NCBI GenBank assembly: GCA_040387035.1
Contig: JAZKEN010000063.1
Coordinates: forward strand, 1-64,000
Source of the DNA: Methylotenera_A sp040387035
Lineage (GTDB): Bacteria; Pseudomonadota; Gammaproteobacteria; Burkholderiales; Methylophilaceae
DNA: 64,000 nt
Direction: 5' to 3'
Part shown: positions 1 through 9,322 of the stretch, in pieces
How the letters are laid out: every line of letters starts with the position of its first letter
Numbering within the stretch: the first letter of the stretch is position 1
Notes under the pieces: model-generated
Told to the model about the DNA's origin: nothing
Database searches by the model: none
Seen by the model: only the letters and a program-made list of their open reading frames with translations
Program-made: the position numbers and the translations under genes

Positions 1-1217
1 TAACGTAGCGCTTCAATCGGGTTAAGCCTTGCGGCTTTGCGGGCAGGGTAGAAGCCAAAGAATACGCCAATGCTGGCAGCCACACTAAACGCAATCAATA
101 CCGAATTGCTGGATACGATCACTTCTGCTTTGGTGAAGATGCTCACCAATACCGCGCCACCAACACCGATGCCAATGCCAATTAGGCAACCGACAATGGA
201 AATCACAATGGCTTCTAATAAGAATTGCATCAGGATATCGCGTTGGCGTGCGCCAATCGCCATGCGGATGCCGATCTCGCGGGTACGCTCTGTCACTGAG
301 ACCAGCATGATGTTCATAATGCCAATACCACCCACCAGCAAGGATACCGATGCGATTGCGCCTAATAGCAGTGACATGGTGCGCGTGGTTTCAGCGGCTG
401 AGTTGGCAATAGCCGTCAGGTTACGTACAGAAAAGTCGCTGTCTGCGCCTTCCCGGATATTATGGCGCTGGTTAAGCAGGCCATTGATGCCTTCTTCCGT
501 CATCGCCATCGCTTTATCCGATTCTGCTTGCACAATGATTTGGCGCACGCTTCCGGGTAGTTGGTTGCCGAATAATTTACGCTGAGCTGTCGTCAATGGC
601 ACAATAATCGTGTCATCCTGGTCGCGCCCATCCAGCGATTGGCCTTTGCTTTCCAATACGCCCAACACCACAAACGGGCTTTGTTTGATGCGAATGGTTT
701 TGCCCAGCGGGTCGATATCATCACCAAAAATATTTTGTGCAACCGTTTTGCCAATAAGCGCTACGCGTGTGGCAGAGCGAATATCCGAATCGGCAAATGG
801 ATAGCCATCGGCTAATGGCCATGAGCGTACGTCCAGGTAGCTAGGCGTAGTGCCTAATATATCGGTATTCCAGTTGTTACTGCCAAACACAATCTGCGCT
901 TTACCCATTGTTACTGGTGCCACACCTGCAACGCCATCTAATTCGGCAATCGCATTGGCGTCTTTTACATTGAGGGAGGGTGCGTTACCAGTGGCGGACC
1001 TGGCACCTGCTACGTTTGGCGGGCCAGACAATACCACAAAAAGATTGCTGCCCATGGCGCTGATCGAGCGCTTAACAGAGGCTTCTGCACCTTGTCCAAT
1101 CGCCATCATCAATACCACCGCACTAACACCAATCACCATGCCTAACATGGTTAAGAATGTGCGCAGGCGGTTGGCACCCATGGCGTGCCAGGCCTCACCT
1201 AACATCGCGCTAAACAT
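1..1217 (-). CDS. MacB-like ABC transporter permease (FtsX family), last residue or two off the window
   Basis: Inner-membrane permease of a tripartite MacAB-TolC-type exporter. Read leftward from ATG 1215-1217 it gives MFSAMLGEAWHAMGANRLRT, then a hydrophobic segment (LTMLGMVIGVSAVVLMM) and a long periplasmic domain. At the window edge it reads YPARKAARLNPIEALRY, the usual end of MacB/FtsX permeases, so only one to three residues are missing after 405 visible codons. AAAGG lies nine bases upstream of the start. It follows the ATPase by 48 bp and is the last gene visible in the tolC-macA-ATPase-permease operon. In E. coli MacB the ATPase and permease are fused; here they are separate genes. 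The substrate is not shown by sequence. The Fur box ahead of the operon suggests a siderophore-related one (inference). Confidence 0.9.
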   Translation of the reverse strand, partial: MFSAMLGEAWHAMGANRLRTFLTMLGMVIGVSAVVLMMAIGQGAEASVKRSISAMGSNLFVVLSGPPNVAGARSATGNAPSLNVKDANAIAELDGVAGVAPVTMGKAQIVFGSNNWNTDILGTTPSYLDVRSWPLADGYPFADSDIRSATRVALIGKTVAQNIFGDDIDPLGKTIRIKQSPFVVLGVLESKGQSLDGRDQDDTIIVPLTTAQRKLFGNQLPGSVRQIIVQAESDKAMAMTEEGINGLLNQRHNIREGADSDFSVRNLTAIANSAAETTRTMSLLLGAIASVSLLVGGIGIMNIMLVSVTERTREIGIRMAIGARQRDILMQFLLEAIVISIVGCLIGIGIGVGGAVLVSIFTKAEVIVSSNSVLIAFSVAASIGVFFGFYPARKAARLNPIEALR

Positions 1218-1265
1218 AATGAAACCTTTGCAAAACTACTACGCTCACTACGTTTTTCAAATGCT

Positions 1266-2030
1266 TCATAGCACTACCTCGCCTATTTGATGGCTGCTAG
1301 ATTCAGCACTGTTTGATTTAGAGCCATTTGTTAGTGTGTCTTGTACGATTTTCCCATCCAGGAATCGCACCTGGCGCTTGGCATGTTCGGCAATATCGGT
1401 TTCATGCGTGACCAAAACAATGGTAATGCCTTCCCTGTTAAGCTCCCCAAACAGCGTCATGATTTCTTCACTGGTCACGCTATCCAGGTTACCTGTCGGT
1501 TCATCGGCAAGAATCAATCGCGGGTTATTCACCAGCGCACGCGCAATGGCGACACGCTGCTGCTGTCCGCCGGAAATCTGATTGGGGCGTGAGTTGATGT
1601 GATTGCCCAAGCCTACTTTTTCTAAAAGCGCCTTGGCTCTTTTGTGCCGCTCCGGTTTTTCGATACCGGAATACACCAATGGTAGTGCTACATTATCCAA
1701 TAGGCTGGAACGCGCCAGTAGATTAAAGCCTTGAAAAACAAAGCCGATGGTTTTATTGCGCACACCAGCGACGGCGTTCTCTTCCATGGTCGCTACTGCA
1801 TGACCATCCAGCACATACTTGCCTTTGGTCGGCTTATCCAGGCAGCCCAGGATATTCATAAAGGTGGATTTGCCGGAACCGGATGGCCCCATAATGGCCA
1901 CATAATCGCCATTATCAATGCGCAGGCTCACATCTTTTAACACTGGAAATGGCCCGGCAGCCGTCTGGTAATCTTTGTAGAGATTACTCACTTCAATGAC
2001 GGCCTTGGCCTCAATAACACTTTTTTGCAT
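1266..2030 (-). CDS. ABC transporter ATP-binding protein (MacB/LolD type)
   Basis: Cytoplasmic ATPase of the MacAB-like exporter, 254 residues. It shows Walker A GPSGSGKS (residues 48-55), the signature SGGQQQR (153-159), Walker B LILADE (172-177) followed by PTGNLDS, and the H-loop in LVTHE. This is the LolD/MacB/FtsE class that works with FtsX-type permeases by a mechanical mechanism and not by carrying substrate through the membrane (family knowledge). The C-terminal tail of about 20 residues is polar and low in complexity. The gene starts 9 bp after the macA stop and ends 48 bp before the permease start, so it is translated from the same operon. Confidence 0.93.
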   Translation of the reverse strand: MQKSVIEAKAVIEVSNLYKDYQTAAGPFPVLKDVSLRIDNGDYVAIMGPSGSGKSTFMNILGCLDKPTKGKYVLDGHAVATMEENAVAGVRNKTIGFVFQGFNLLARSSLLDNVALPLVYSGIEKPERHKRAKALLEKVGLGNHINSRPNQISGGQQQRVAIARALVNNPRLILADEPTGNLDSVTSEEIMTLFGELNREGITIVLVTHETDIAEHAKRQVRFLDGKIVQDTLTNGSKSNSAESSSHQIGEVVL

Positions 2031-2039
2031 AGAGTTGGC

Positions 2040-3263
2040 CTAGAACATTCTTGGTGCGCGTGGTGTATTGCCACCGGTTTGCGCTTGTCCGCTAGCCTGC
2101 AATTCACCCACGATCACTTTGTCACCGGCCGCCAAATCGCGTGCCGTAATGGCGGTAGAGCGGCCATCTGTAATGCCCACTTGCACCCGCACCAATGTTG
2201 GTTTGCCATCCCTCAAAATATAAATTTTGCCAGCGCTCAAATCCTCGGATTTGTTTTTATTCCTGCCGCCACCAGTTCTTTTGCGTTCACCGTTTTTGCC
2301 AGCTTCTGCATTTTTATCATTACTTGCATTGTCTTTTTCATCTACTTTTGGTTTATAACGCAGTGCCGCATTTGGTATTAGCAATGATTGTTCAGCTTTG
2401 GCAACTGCAATATTCACATAAGCGGTCATGCCCGGCAGTAAGGTTAAATCGCTATTATCAACCGATACCACCACGTTATAAGTCACCACATTGGACGTAT
2501 TGGTTGAGTTTAAACGCACTTGTTTGACGACACCTTCAAAATTGCGGTTAGGGAAGGCATCCACATTGAACTTCACATGCTGTCCTTCTTTAATCTTGCC
2601 AATATCTGCCTCAGCAAAGCTGGTATCGATCTGCATCTTTGCCAGATCTTGCGCGATCTGGATCAAGGTGGGTGTTTGGAAGCTGGCCGCTACCGTTTGC
2701 CCAACATCGACTACGCGATTCACCACAATGCCGGAAACGGGTGAGCGAATAATGGTGAAATTCAAGTTGGTCTGGTCACGCGTCAAAAGACCACGTGCGC
2801 TGTCTAGTTGTGCCTTTGCCGATTTCAGTACCTGTACCGCAGTATCAAGCTCTTGTTTTGAAACGTACTCTTGTGCATATAACTCACGAATACGTTTTTC
2901 GTTAGCTGTGGCCAGTTCCACCGATGCCTGGTTATTGCGTACACTGCTTTGTGATTGGGTGATCGCCGCCGTAGACAGCGCGCTATCCAGTTCAAGCAAA
3001 ACCTGGTCTTTTTCAACCCTGTCGTTAAAATCCACATACAGTTTTCTCACGATGCCGGAAATTTGCGTACCGACGCTGATCAGGCTTACCGGGTTAAGCG
3101 TACCATTGGCCGAAACCGATTGTTCAATATCGCCTTGTGTGACTTCATCCAGCCTGTATATATCCTCTGGCTTGAGCTGATGTGACTTTTGGTAAAAGTA
3201 GTAAGCACCAGCTGCTGCTGCCAAGAATAGAACAAGGATAATGATTTTTTTAAGTGATTTCAT
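2040..3263 (-). CDS. macA: Periplasmic adaptor (membrane fusion protein) MacA-like
   Basis: Periplasmic adaptor linking the inner-membrane ABC permease to the TolC-type channel, 407 residues. An N-terminal membrane anchor (residues 6-23) is followed by a lipoyl half-motif, a coiled-coil hairpin (about 100-165), the second lipoyl half (IIRSPVSGIVVNRVVDVGQTV), a beta-barrel domain and a membrane-proximal domain. A basic, glycine- and asparagine-rich insertion (about residues 310-340, KNGERKRTGGGRNKNKSED) interrupts the last domain and is unusual for the family. It lies 14 bp after tolC and 9 bp before the ATPase. PvdR of the pyoverdine-associated PvdRT-OpmQ pump belongs to this adaptor family (family knowledge). 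Confidence 0.92.
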   Translation of the reverse strand: MKSLKKIIILVLFLAAAAGAYYFYQKSHQLKPEDIYRLDEVTQGDIEQSVSANGTLNPVSLISVGTQISGIVRKLYVDFNDRVEKDQVLLELDSALSTAAITQSQSSVRNNQASVELATANEKRIRELYAQEYVSKQELDTAVQVLKSAKAQLDSARGLLTRDQTNLNFTIIRSPVSGIVVNRVVDVGQTVAASFQTPTLIQIAQDLAKMQIDTSFAEADIGKIKEGQHVKFNVDAFPNRNFEGVVKQVRLNSTNTSNVVTYNVVVSVDNSDLTLLPGMTAYVNIAVAKAEQSLLIPNAALRYKPKVDEKDNASNDKNAEAGKNGERKRTGGGRNKNKSEDLSAGKIYILRDGKPTLVRVQVGITDGRSTAITARDLAAGDKVIVGELQASGQAQTGGNTPRAPRMF

Positions 3264-3277
3264 GGTGTTGATTCTGG

Positions 3278-4741
3278 TTAATTTTGAGATAAAGTATTTG
3301 AATTAGGCAACGATTGGATCATGGCATTATCCAGTGCGCCCATTGCCTGGGCCAAAGTGGCGCGGGTAATGTTAGAGTTAAGCGTTGCCTGGATTTTTTG
3401 CTGGCGTGCGCTGGCTAATGCACTTTGTGCGTTTAGCGTATCAATAATATTACCAACACCGGCTTTGTAGCGTCCCAAAGCCACGCGGTAGGATTGCTCG
3501 GCACTATTCACCAATATCTCTGTGGCGGTTACCGATTCAAGGGCTGTACGCAAGCTTTGGTAAGCACTCCATACATCTAGTGAAATCTGCAAACGCAAGC
3601 GATCACGTTGTGCGGCGCGTAAGTCCGCAGTCGCTTCAGCCGCGCGGATACGGTAGGTTGGGGCGTAGCCGCCAAACAGCGGGATTGATACCGTCACGCC
3701 CAGGGTCGAATTGTTGCTGGTACTCAACTGAGAACCATCTTGCAGGTTATTGGATGTGGAAATGGAAATAGTCGGTTTAGTGGCCGCTTTACTGGCATCA
3801 ATATTGGCTTGGGCGGCCTTAACTTGCGCTTCGCTAGCCACTAGATCCGGGCGGCGCGTACCAGCTTGCTCAATCAATGTGTTCACGTCTTCCATAACGT
3901 TGGATGGCGCATTATTCACAGCTGTTGATAAGGTGACTTTCTGATTGGCGGGCAAGCCCATCACATTCACCAGGTTACCGTAAGCGATTTGCAGATTACC
4001 CTCAGCGGTGATGCGTGTAAGCGTCAATTGTGCAAAAGCCGTCTGTGCCTGTAGCTTATCGGCAGGGGTTGAAACACCCGCTTTATACCTGGCTTCAGCC
4101 GCTTTAAAGCTTTCCTCACTGGCGCGCTCTGCCTGGCGTGCAGCGTCTAATGCGGCGATATTCGCCTGCACTTGGTAATAAGCCACGGTTGCAGACAATA
4201 GTACGTTTTGCACGGTAGTGCTTTGGCTGGCGCTGGCAGAAAGCAGCAGCTGGCGCGCATTTTCCAGGTTGGCATTCCGATTACCAAAGTCATATAGCAG
4301 ATAACTGGCCGCCAAGTTAGTGCTTAAATTGATATTGGGATTGTTGCGTGAGCTGGATTCCGGGCTAGCAACACTTAAGCCGCCGGACACGCTAGCGCTT
4401 AATGAGGGCAGGTAAGCCGATTTTGCAATGCCTAGCTGCGCGGCCTGTACGCGCGCACTTGCCCAAATCTCGCTGGTTTGGGGGTTATTGCAAAGGCTTG
4501 CATCCGCCACTTCAGCCAATGTGATGGGTTTACTCAGGTCCAGGTTGCCACAGGGTGTATTGGGTTCTCTGTAACCATCGGGAATTTTAGGTAGGGTATA
4601 GATCTGTGTATTAAGCGGATCGCCATCTTTATACCAGATAGATTCTTCTGCCGATGCAGCCGTGCAAAAACAAGCCATCAAGATCGCTAATAGACAACGA
4701 TTTGCAGTGCTTGCCTCACTATTTAACCTGAAAATATTCAA
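3278..4741 (-). CDS. TolC-family outer-membrane efflux channel
   Basis: Outer-membrane channel of the tripartite pump, 487 residues, first gene of the operon. The start is TTG at 4739-4741: AAGGAAG lies eight bases upstream, and this start gives a normal signal peptide ending in CTAASA. Two repeated outer-membrane-efflux halves are present (about residues 75-260 and 290-475), rich in alanine and glutamine with long amphipathic helices such as RYKAGVSTPADKLQAQ and RYKAGVGNIIDTLNAQ. A roughly 60-residue N-terminal domain with a possible disulfide pair (PCGNLD...SLCNN) precedes the first repeat, as in CyaE/PrtF-type channels. The start codon is 69 bp from the edge of a strong Fur box, so iron control of the whole efflux operon is likely (inference). 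Confidence 0.9.
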   Translation of the reverse strand: MNIFRLNSEASTANRCLLAILMACFCTAASAEESIWYKDGDPLNTQIYTLPKIPDGYREPNTPCGNLDLSKPITLAEVADASLCNNPQTSEIWASARVQAAQLGIAKSAYLPSLSASVSGGLSVASPESSSRNNPNINLSTNLAASYLLYDFGNRNANLENARQLLLSASASQSTTVQNVLLSATVAYYQVQANIAALDAARQAERASEESFKAAEARYKAGVSTPADKLQAQTAFAQLTLTRITAEGNLQIAYGNLVNVMGLPANQKVTLSTAVNNAPSNVMEDVNTLIEQAGTRRPDLVASEAQVKAAQANIDASKAATKPTISISTSNNLQDGSQLSTSNNSTLGVTVSIPLFGGYAPTYRIRAAEATADLRAAQRDRLRLQISLDVWSAYQSLRTALESVTATEILVNSAEQSYRVALGRYKAGVGNIIDTLNAQSALASARQQKIQATLNSNITRATLAQAMGALDNAMIQSLPNSNTLSQN

Positions 4742-4809
4742 CGAAACGGCTTCCTTTTAATAATGTGTTTAAAACTTAAAGCAAATCATACATAACACTT
4801 GAAATTATA

Positions 4810-4828
4810 AATGAGAACGGTTATCATT
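4810..4828. promoter_or_regulatory. Fur box 1, between the efflux operon and the siderophore receptor
   Basis: The 19 bases AATGAGAACGGTTATCATT form a 9-1-9 inverted repeat with eight of nine arm positions paired, close to the Fur consensus. It lies in the 305-bp divergent intergenic region 4742-5046. The box is 69 bp from the tolC start and 218 bp from the receptor start, so it is better placed to control the efflux operon, though one box could serve both promoters. I see no second clear Fur box nearer the receptor. Confidence 0.8.
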
Positions 4829-5046
4829 AACTCTTAAATTTACACAACTTTTGATTTATTTACACCGATTTACATGTGCCTGGCCAAGTTGCCAAAAATT
4901 GGTAACGAATAATGGCAAAAGAATCGTGATAACAGCACAGCATACATAAATAATGTAAAAAAATTAAGTTTCAAAACCAGCATCAAGCCAGCCAACGGTA
5001 CATCCTCTAGCCAGCCAGATATATTTCAACAATAGAGGAAAGTACC

Positions 5047-7374
5047 ATGAGTCATATCCGTAGCCGTAAACATAATCCCGCCCGCATCGCCGCAATGGTT
5101 GCAGCCACTTTTTCAATTGCAGCCAGCGCCGCCGATGAAGTGATGGAGTTGCCAGAAGTCAGTGTTAAATCAAAAAAGGAAGTGCCTTTTAAAGCAGACA
5201 CTTCGGCCAGCCAAAAATTTGCCAAACCGCTGATTGATACCACGCAAACCGTGCAGGTGATTAAAAAAGAATTGTTACGCGAGCAAGGTGTTTTTTCATT
5301 GACTGATGCACTGCGCAACACCCCGGGTATTACCATCCAGTTGGGTGAAAACGGCAATACTTCTGCGGGTGATACTTTCTCAATGCGCGGTTTTAATGCT
5401 TCGAACCAATTGTTTGTAGATGGTATTCGTGATCTTGGTGCGGTTTCCCGTGATGTTTACAACCTGGAGCAAGTAGAAGTGGTAAAAGGCCCGGCCGGCG
5501 CCGATATCGGACGTGGTGCGGCATCCGGTTATATCAACTTAATCAGCAAATTGCCAAGCCTGGATAGCAAAAACTATGCAACGGTCGGTTATGGTACGAC
5601 AGACAAAAAACGTGCAACCATCGATGTGAATCAAGCCATTGGCGAAACAACGGCCATACGCTTGAATGCTTTAGCGTTTGATGGCGATGTGGATAAGCGC
5701 GATGAAGTGGATAATCAAAACTTCTCGATCGCGCCGTCTATTGCTTTTGGTTTGGGCACACCGACGCGTTTTTACCTGTATTCACAACACGTGCGTCAAG
5801 ACAATACACCTGACGGCGGTATTCCAACGATCGGCAGGGATGGATTCTTTACGGCTCCGTCTGCAACCGCTACGCCGCCGCTTAATGCTGCTGAAGCCAA
5901 CAGGCTTAACAATGGCGCAAAAGTCGATCGTGAAAATTTTTACGGCAGCGATAACGATTATGAAAAAATCGATGCGGATATGATTACCGCTAAATTTGAA
6001 CATGATTTATCGGCAAATGCGACGATTCGTAATATCACGCGCTACGGTAAAACAAATATCGACCGCGTTACCACGGGTGTCAATACTGGCGGAACGGGTT
6101 TGCGTGCAAGCAATGCTAACCCGGCCACCTGGACCGCTAACCGCTCACGTCAACGCATTGATCGTGATGATGAAATTCTGGTCAACCAAACCAGTGTGAA
6201 CAGCGCTTTCGATTTGGGCGGTTTTAAAAACTCCTTTGTGGGCGGCCTGGAATTTATGTACGAAAGCCAAAAAAGCAAAGGCTTTGGTACGACGGCGCAA
6301 ACGGTTAACGGTGTCGCTTATACGGCAATTAGTAACCCTAATGCCAACCTTTACAACCCGAACGCCAACGATTTGTTGGGTGTGCCTTATGCGATTCCTG
6401 GAATAACCACCGATGGCAAAACCACCACTGCGGCAATCTATGCCTTTGATACCGTCGATTTGAGCGATAAATGGCAAGTGAATGCCGGCTTGCGTTATGA
6501 ACACTACAACACCAGAACCACTGCCGGCACAATCGTAACCGGCGGATCCAGTGGCAACCAGGCTTCATTCCCAGGCTATGCAGTCGGCTCAATCGCGCCT
6601 TCAGGCGGCAGCGCTTCTGATAACTTGCTGAGCTGGAAAACAGGCGTGTTGTTCAAGCCAGCGGCAAACGGCAGTATTTATGCGGCCTACGGTACGTCAT
6701 ACACGCCGCCGGGCAGCGCAAATTTTGCTTTAACATCAACGGCTAATAACCAGAACAATGGCGCACTTGATCCGCAAAAAACCGACAATATGGAAGTTGG
6801 TACCAAATGGGATTTGTTAAATAACCAATTGAATATCACGGCTGCGGTTTTCCGTACTGAGAATGACAAGCAGACTTCATTTGATGATCAGTTGCGCGCT
6901 GCGCAAATTGGTAAAACACGCGTCACCGGAGTAGAGTTGCTTGCGGTTGGCCAGTTGACGGAATACTGGCAGTTATCTGCAGGTGTAACCAAGTTAAATG
7001 CCAAGGCATTGGATCAACAAAGCAATACTGGCCTTGATACTACAGCGGTACGTTGGACACCGGACTACAGCGCGACACTGTGGACGCAATACCAGTTTAA
7101 TGGATTTACCGTAGGTGGTGGCGCGCGTTATATGGGTGAACAAAAACGCCTGGTGACGACCGATAATCCGGCATTAACCAATACGCCAAATATCGAGTCT
7201 TATGTTGTGGCTGACGCGATGCTAGCGTATGCCGTGAATAAGAATTTAAACTTGCGCCTCAATGTATACAATCTTTTCGACAAAGAATATGTTGAAACAT
7301 TGAATAACGGCGGTGGCCGTGTGCGCCTTGGTTTACCGCGTTCTGCCATGATGACAGCGGAGTTTGTATTTTAA
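5047..7374 (+). CDS. TonB-dependent catecholate-type siderophore receptor (Fiu/PiuA family)
   Basis: Outer-membrane receptor for ferric siderophores, 775 residues. A signal peptide ends near residue 28 (SIAASAADE). A plug domain follows (about 55-165) with DALRNTPGITIQLGENGN, FSMRGFNASNQLFVDGIRD and the VEVVKGPAG...GRGAASGYINLISK motif. The barrel runs to the C-terminal aromatic residue in MTAEFVF. The plug wording (RDLGAVSRDVYNLEQVEVVKGPAGADIGRGA) is typical of the Fiu/PiuA/CirA group that takes up catecholates and their monomers. AGAGGAAAG upstream is a strong ribosome-binding site. piuC lies directly downstream, as it does beside Fiu/PiuA receptors in other bacteria. The exact ligand cannot be read from the sequence. 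Confidence 0.92.
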   Translation: MSHIRSRKHNPARIAAMVAATFSIAASAADEVMELPEVSVKSKKEVPFKADTSASQKFAKPLIDTTQTVQVIKKELLREQGVFSLTDALRNTPGITIQLGENGNTSAGDTFSMRGFNASNQLFVDGIRDLGAVSRDVYNLEQVEVVKGPAGADIGRGAASGYINLISKLPSLDSKNYATVGYGTTDKKRATIDVNQAIGETTAIRLNALAFDGDVDKRDEVDNQNFSIAPSIAFGLGTPTRFYLYSQHVRQDNTPDGGIPTIGRDGFFTAPSATATPPLNAAEANRLNNGAKVDRENFYGSDNDYEKIDADMITAKFEHDLSANATIRNITRYGKTNIDRVTTGVNTGGTGLRASNANPATWTANRSRQRIDRDDEILVNQTSVNSAFDLGGFKNSFVGGLEFMYESQKSKGFGTTAQTVNGVAYTAISNPNANLYNPNANDLLGVPYAIPGITTDGKTTTAAIYAFDTVDLSDKWQVNAGLRYEHYNTRTTAGTIVTGGSSGNQASFPGYAVGSIAPSGGSASDNLLSWKTGVLFKPAANGSIYAAYGTSYTPPGSANFALTSTANNQNNGALDPQKTDNMEVGTKWDLLNNQLNITAAVFRTENDKQTSFDDQLRAAQIGKTRVTGVELLAVGQLTEYWQLSAGVTKLNAKALDQQSNTGLDTTAVRWTPDYSATLWTQYQFNGFTVGGGARYMGEQKRLVTTDNPALTNTPNIESYVVADAMLAYAVNKNLNLRLNVYNLFDKEYVETLNNGGGRVRLGLPRSAMMTAEFVF

Positions 7375-7392
7375 TTAAAGTCAGGTAAGCTT

Positions 7393-7424
7393 AATGCCCG
7401 TCAGTGCTTGCTGGCGGGCATTTT
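7393..7424 (+). terminator. Hairpin terminator between receptor and piuC
   Basis: AATGCCCGTCAG (7393-7404) pairs with CTGGCGGGCATT (7411-7422) at 11 of 12 positions around a six-base loop, followed by a short T run. It starts 18 bp after the receptor stop codon. Because piuC has no obvious promoter of its own, partial read-through may set a high receptor to low piuC ratio. Confidence 0.75.
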
Positions 7425-7474
7425 CACTTATTCCAGGCTGTGTTTATTGGGTTATTTTTTTTGCAGGGTAATTT

Positions 7475-8152
7475 ATGCTTCTACACGTTCCTGATGTGCT
7501 AACCAAAGAGCAGGTTGCAACTTTACGTGATGCATTGGACGCCGGAACATGGCAGGACGGTGCTGCAACGGCAGGGCCGCTGGCGGCTGAGGCTAAACAC
7601 AACCTGCAATTTTCAACTGAATCGCCGGACTATGCTGCGCTTTCGCAAACGATTATCTCGGCATTGGAAAAACACCCCTTATTCGTTTCCGCGGCCTTGC
7701 CCAAACGCATTTTGCCGCCCATGTTTAATCGTTATGCAGGTGGCCACGCTTATGGCAATCATATCGATAATGCGGTTCAAACCGACAGGCGCAATGGCGA
7801 GCGGGTATTGACGGATATTTCTATCACAGTGTTCTTGTCTGAGCCGGAACATTATGAAGGTGGCGAGCTGATTATTGAAGACACCTACGGTAGCCATGAA
7901 GTGAAACTGCCGGCAGGGGATGCCATTATTTATCCATCATCCAGTTTGCATAGAGTGGAGCCGGTGACTTCGGGTGAGCGGGTGGCTTCATTTTTATGGG
8001 TGCAAAGCCTGGTGCGCGATGCCTGGCAGCGCCATATGTTATTTAACCTGGATATGACTTTGCTAAAGCTGAGGGGCCAAATCGGCAATACACATGAGAT
8101 CGTGGAGCTAACCGGGCATTACCATAATCTCTTAAGGCAATGGGCTAATTGA
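7475..8152 (+). CDS. piuC: Fe(II)/2-oxoglutarate-dependent hydroxylase PiuC (YbiX family)
   Basis: Cytoplasmic non-haem iron dioxygenase of 225 residues, the usual length for PiuC/YbiX. The iron triad is visible as H96-I-D98 (GNHIDNA) and H159 (SSSLHRVEP), with R169 as the likely 2-oxoglutarate-binding arginine. The family is encoded next to catecholate receptors and is iron-repressed; its substrate is unresolved and siderophore or receptor modification has been proposed (family knowledge). AGGG upstream of the ATG serves as ribosome-binding site. Its stop overlaps the start of the next gene in TGATG, which indicates translational coupling with the hydroxy-acid oxidase. Confidence 0.93.
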   Translation: MLLHVPDVLTKEQVATLRDALDAGTWQDGAATAGPLAAEAKHNLQFSTESPDYAALSQTIISALEKHPLFVSAALPKRILPPMFNRYAGGHAYGNHIDNAVQTDRRNGERVLTDISITVFLSEPEHYEGGELIIEDTYGSHEVKLPAGDAIIYPSSSLHRVEPVTSGERVASFLWVQSLVRDAWQRHMLFNLDMTLLKLRGQIGNTHEIVELTGHYHNLLRQWAN

Positions 8153-9276
8153 TGGCTGTCGGGCCTTTAAGCGCTATCCCATCCGATATTGTGTGCGCGG
8201 CAGATTATGAAAGGCATGCGCGCAATCATATTGATGATGCGGCATGGGCATATTTGCAAGGCGGCGCGGCAGATGAGTTAACGCTGGCGGCAAATGCTGA
8301 TGCTTGGCGCGGGCTGCAACTGTGGCCGCGTTCACTGGCTGATGTTCGCGGTGGCCACACTCGTAATACGCTTTTTGGTGACACACTTGCGCACCCGATC
8401 ATTCTGGCGCCGGTTGCTACCCAGCGCCTGTTTCATCCGGAAGGGGAATTGGCCAGTGTAATCGCGGCAGGGGTGATGGGCGGAGCTGCGATTGTTTCAA
8501 CGCAGGCCTCTATTGGGTTAGAAAGTATTGCTGAAAATGCGCAAGGGCCATTATGGTTCCAGCTGTACTGGCAAGGCAGCCGTGAAGCAACGCTAAGCTT
8601 GGTCAAGCGTGCTGAAGCCGCTGGTTATCGTGCACTGGTTTTGACGATTGATGCACCGGTTTCCGGCGCGCGTAATCGTGAACAGCGTGCCGGGTTTACT
8701 GTGCCGCCACAAGCGGCGCAAGCCAATGTTGCACCAATCGTCTTGCCAACTTTGACAGGCGATTTAAGCGTTGTGTTTGATGGCTTGATGGCGATAGCGC
8801 CGGTTTGGGATGATATCCATTGGTTGATCAATCAAACCGCTTTGCCCGTTTTACTTAAAGGCATTATGCATCCTGATGATGCAGTTAAGGCGCTTGAAGT
8901 TGGTGCCGCTGGCATTGTGGTTTCTAATCATGGCGGGCGCGTATTGGATAGCGCACCTGCAACATTAACGGCTTTACCTGGTGTTGTTGCGGCAGTGCAG
9001 GGTGCCGTACCGGTATTGGTCGATGGCGGGATAAGGCGCGGCACCGATATTATCAAGGCGCGTGCGTTGGGGGCAACAGCGGTGATGATAGGACGGCCTT
9101 ATATTCATGCGCTTGCCACAGCTGGCGCATTAGGCGTTGCGCATTTAATTCGTTTGCTGCGTGAAGAGCTGGAAATCGCGATGGCACTGACAGGCTGCAA
9201 AACACTGGATGATATTAGTGCTGGCACTTTGCGCGCAGACTCTATTTCTTCCCTATCAATATTTAGAAATCTTTAA
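8152..9276 (+). CDS. FMN-dependent 2-hydroxy-acid oxidase/dehydrogenase
   Basis: Flavoenzyme of the lactate dehydrogenase/glycolate oxidase TIM-barrel family (about 374 residues) that oxidises an L-2-hydroxy acid to the 2-oxo acid. Visible motifs are AYLQGGAADELTL, the catalytic base H260 in SNHGGR, VLVDGGIRRGTDIIKARALGA and GRPYI for FMN phosphate binding. The segment PVATQRLFHPEGE departs from the commoner PVGxxxxxxPxGE. I start it at ATG 8152, which overlaps the piuC stop by one base; a TTG three bases earlier is possible. Coupling to piuC and not to lactate genes is odd. The product 2-oxo acid or a hydroxy-acid siderophore fragment may be relevant to iron use (inference). It could instead be a housekeeping lactate oxidase in an unusual place. 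Confidence 0.88.
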   Translation: MAVGPLSAIPSDIVCAADYERHARNHIDDAAWAYLQGGAADELTLAANADAWRGLQLWPRSLADVRGGHTRNTLFGDTLAHPIILAPVATQRLFHPEGELASVIAAGVMGGAAIVSTQASIGLESIAENAQGPLWFQLYWQGSREATLSLVKRAEAAGYRALVLTIDAPVSGARNREQRAGFTVPPQAAQANVAPIVLPTLTGDLSVVFDGLMAIAPVWDDIHWLINQTALPVLLKGIMHPDDAVKALEVGAAGIVVSNHGGRVLDSAPATLTALPGVVAAVQGAVPVLVDGGIRRGTDIIKARALGATAVMIGRPYIHALATAGALGVAHLIRLLREELEIAMALTGCKTLDDISAGTLRADSISSLSIFRNL

Positions 9277-9322
9277 TTAACTTTACACATTGCTTGAGCG
9301 TCAGCACAATTGTTTCTGATAC

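Noticed and set aside
70..1290. Rightward ORFs over the first 1.3 kb
   Set aside because: They are shadows of the leftward MacB-like permease, whose translation shows clear family motifs in the other strand.
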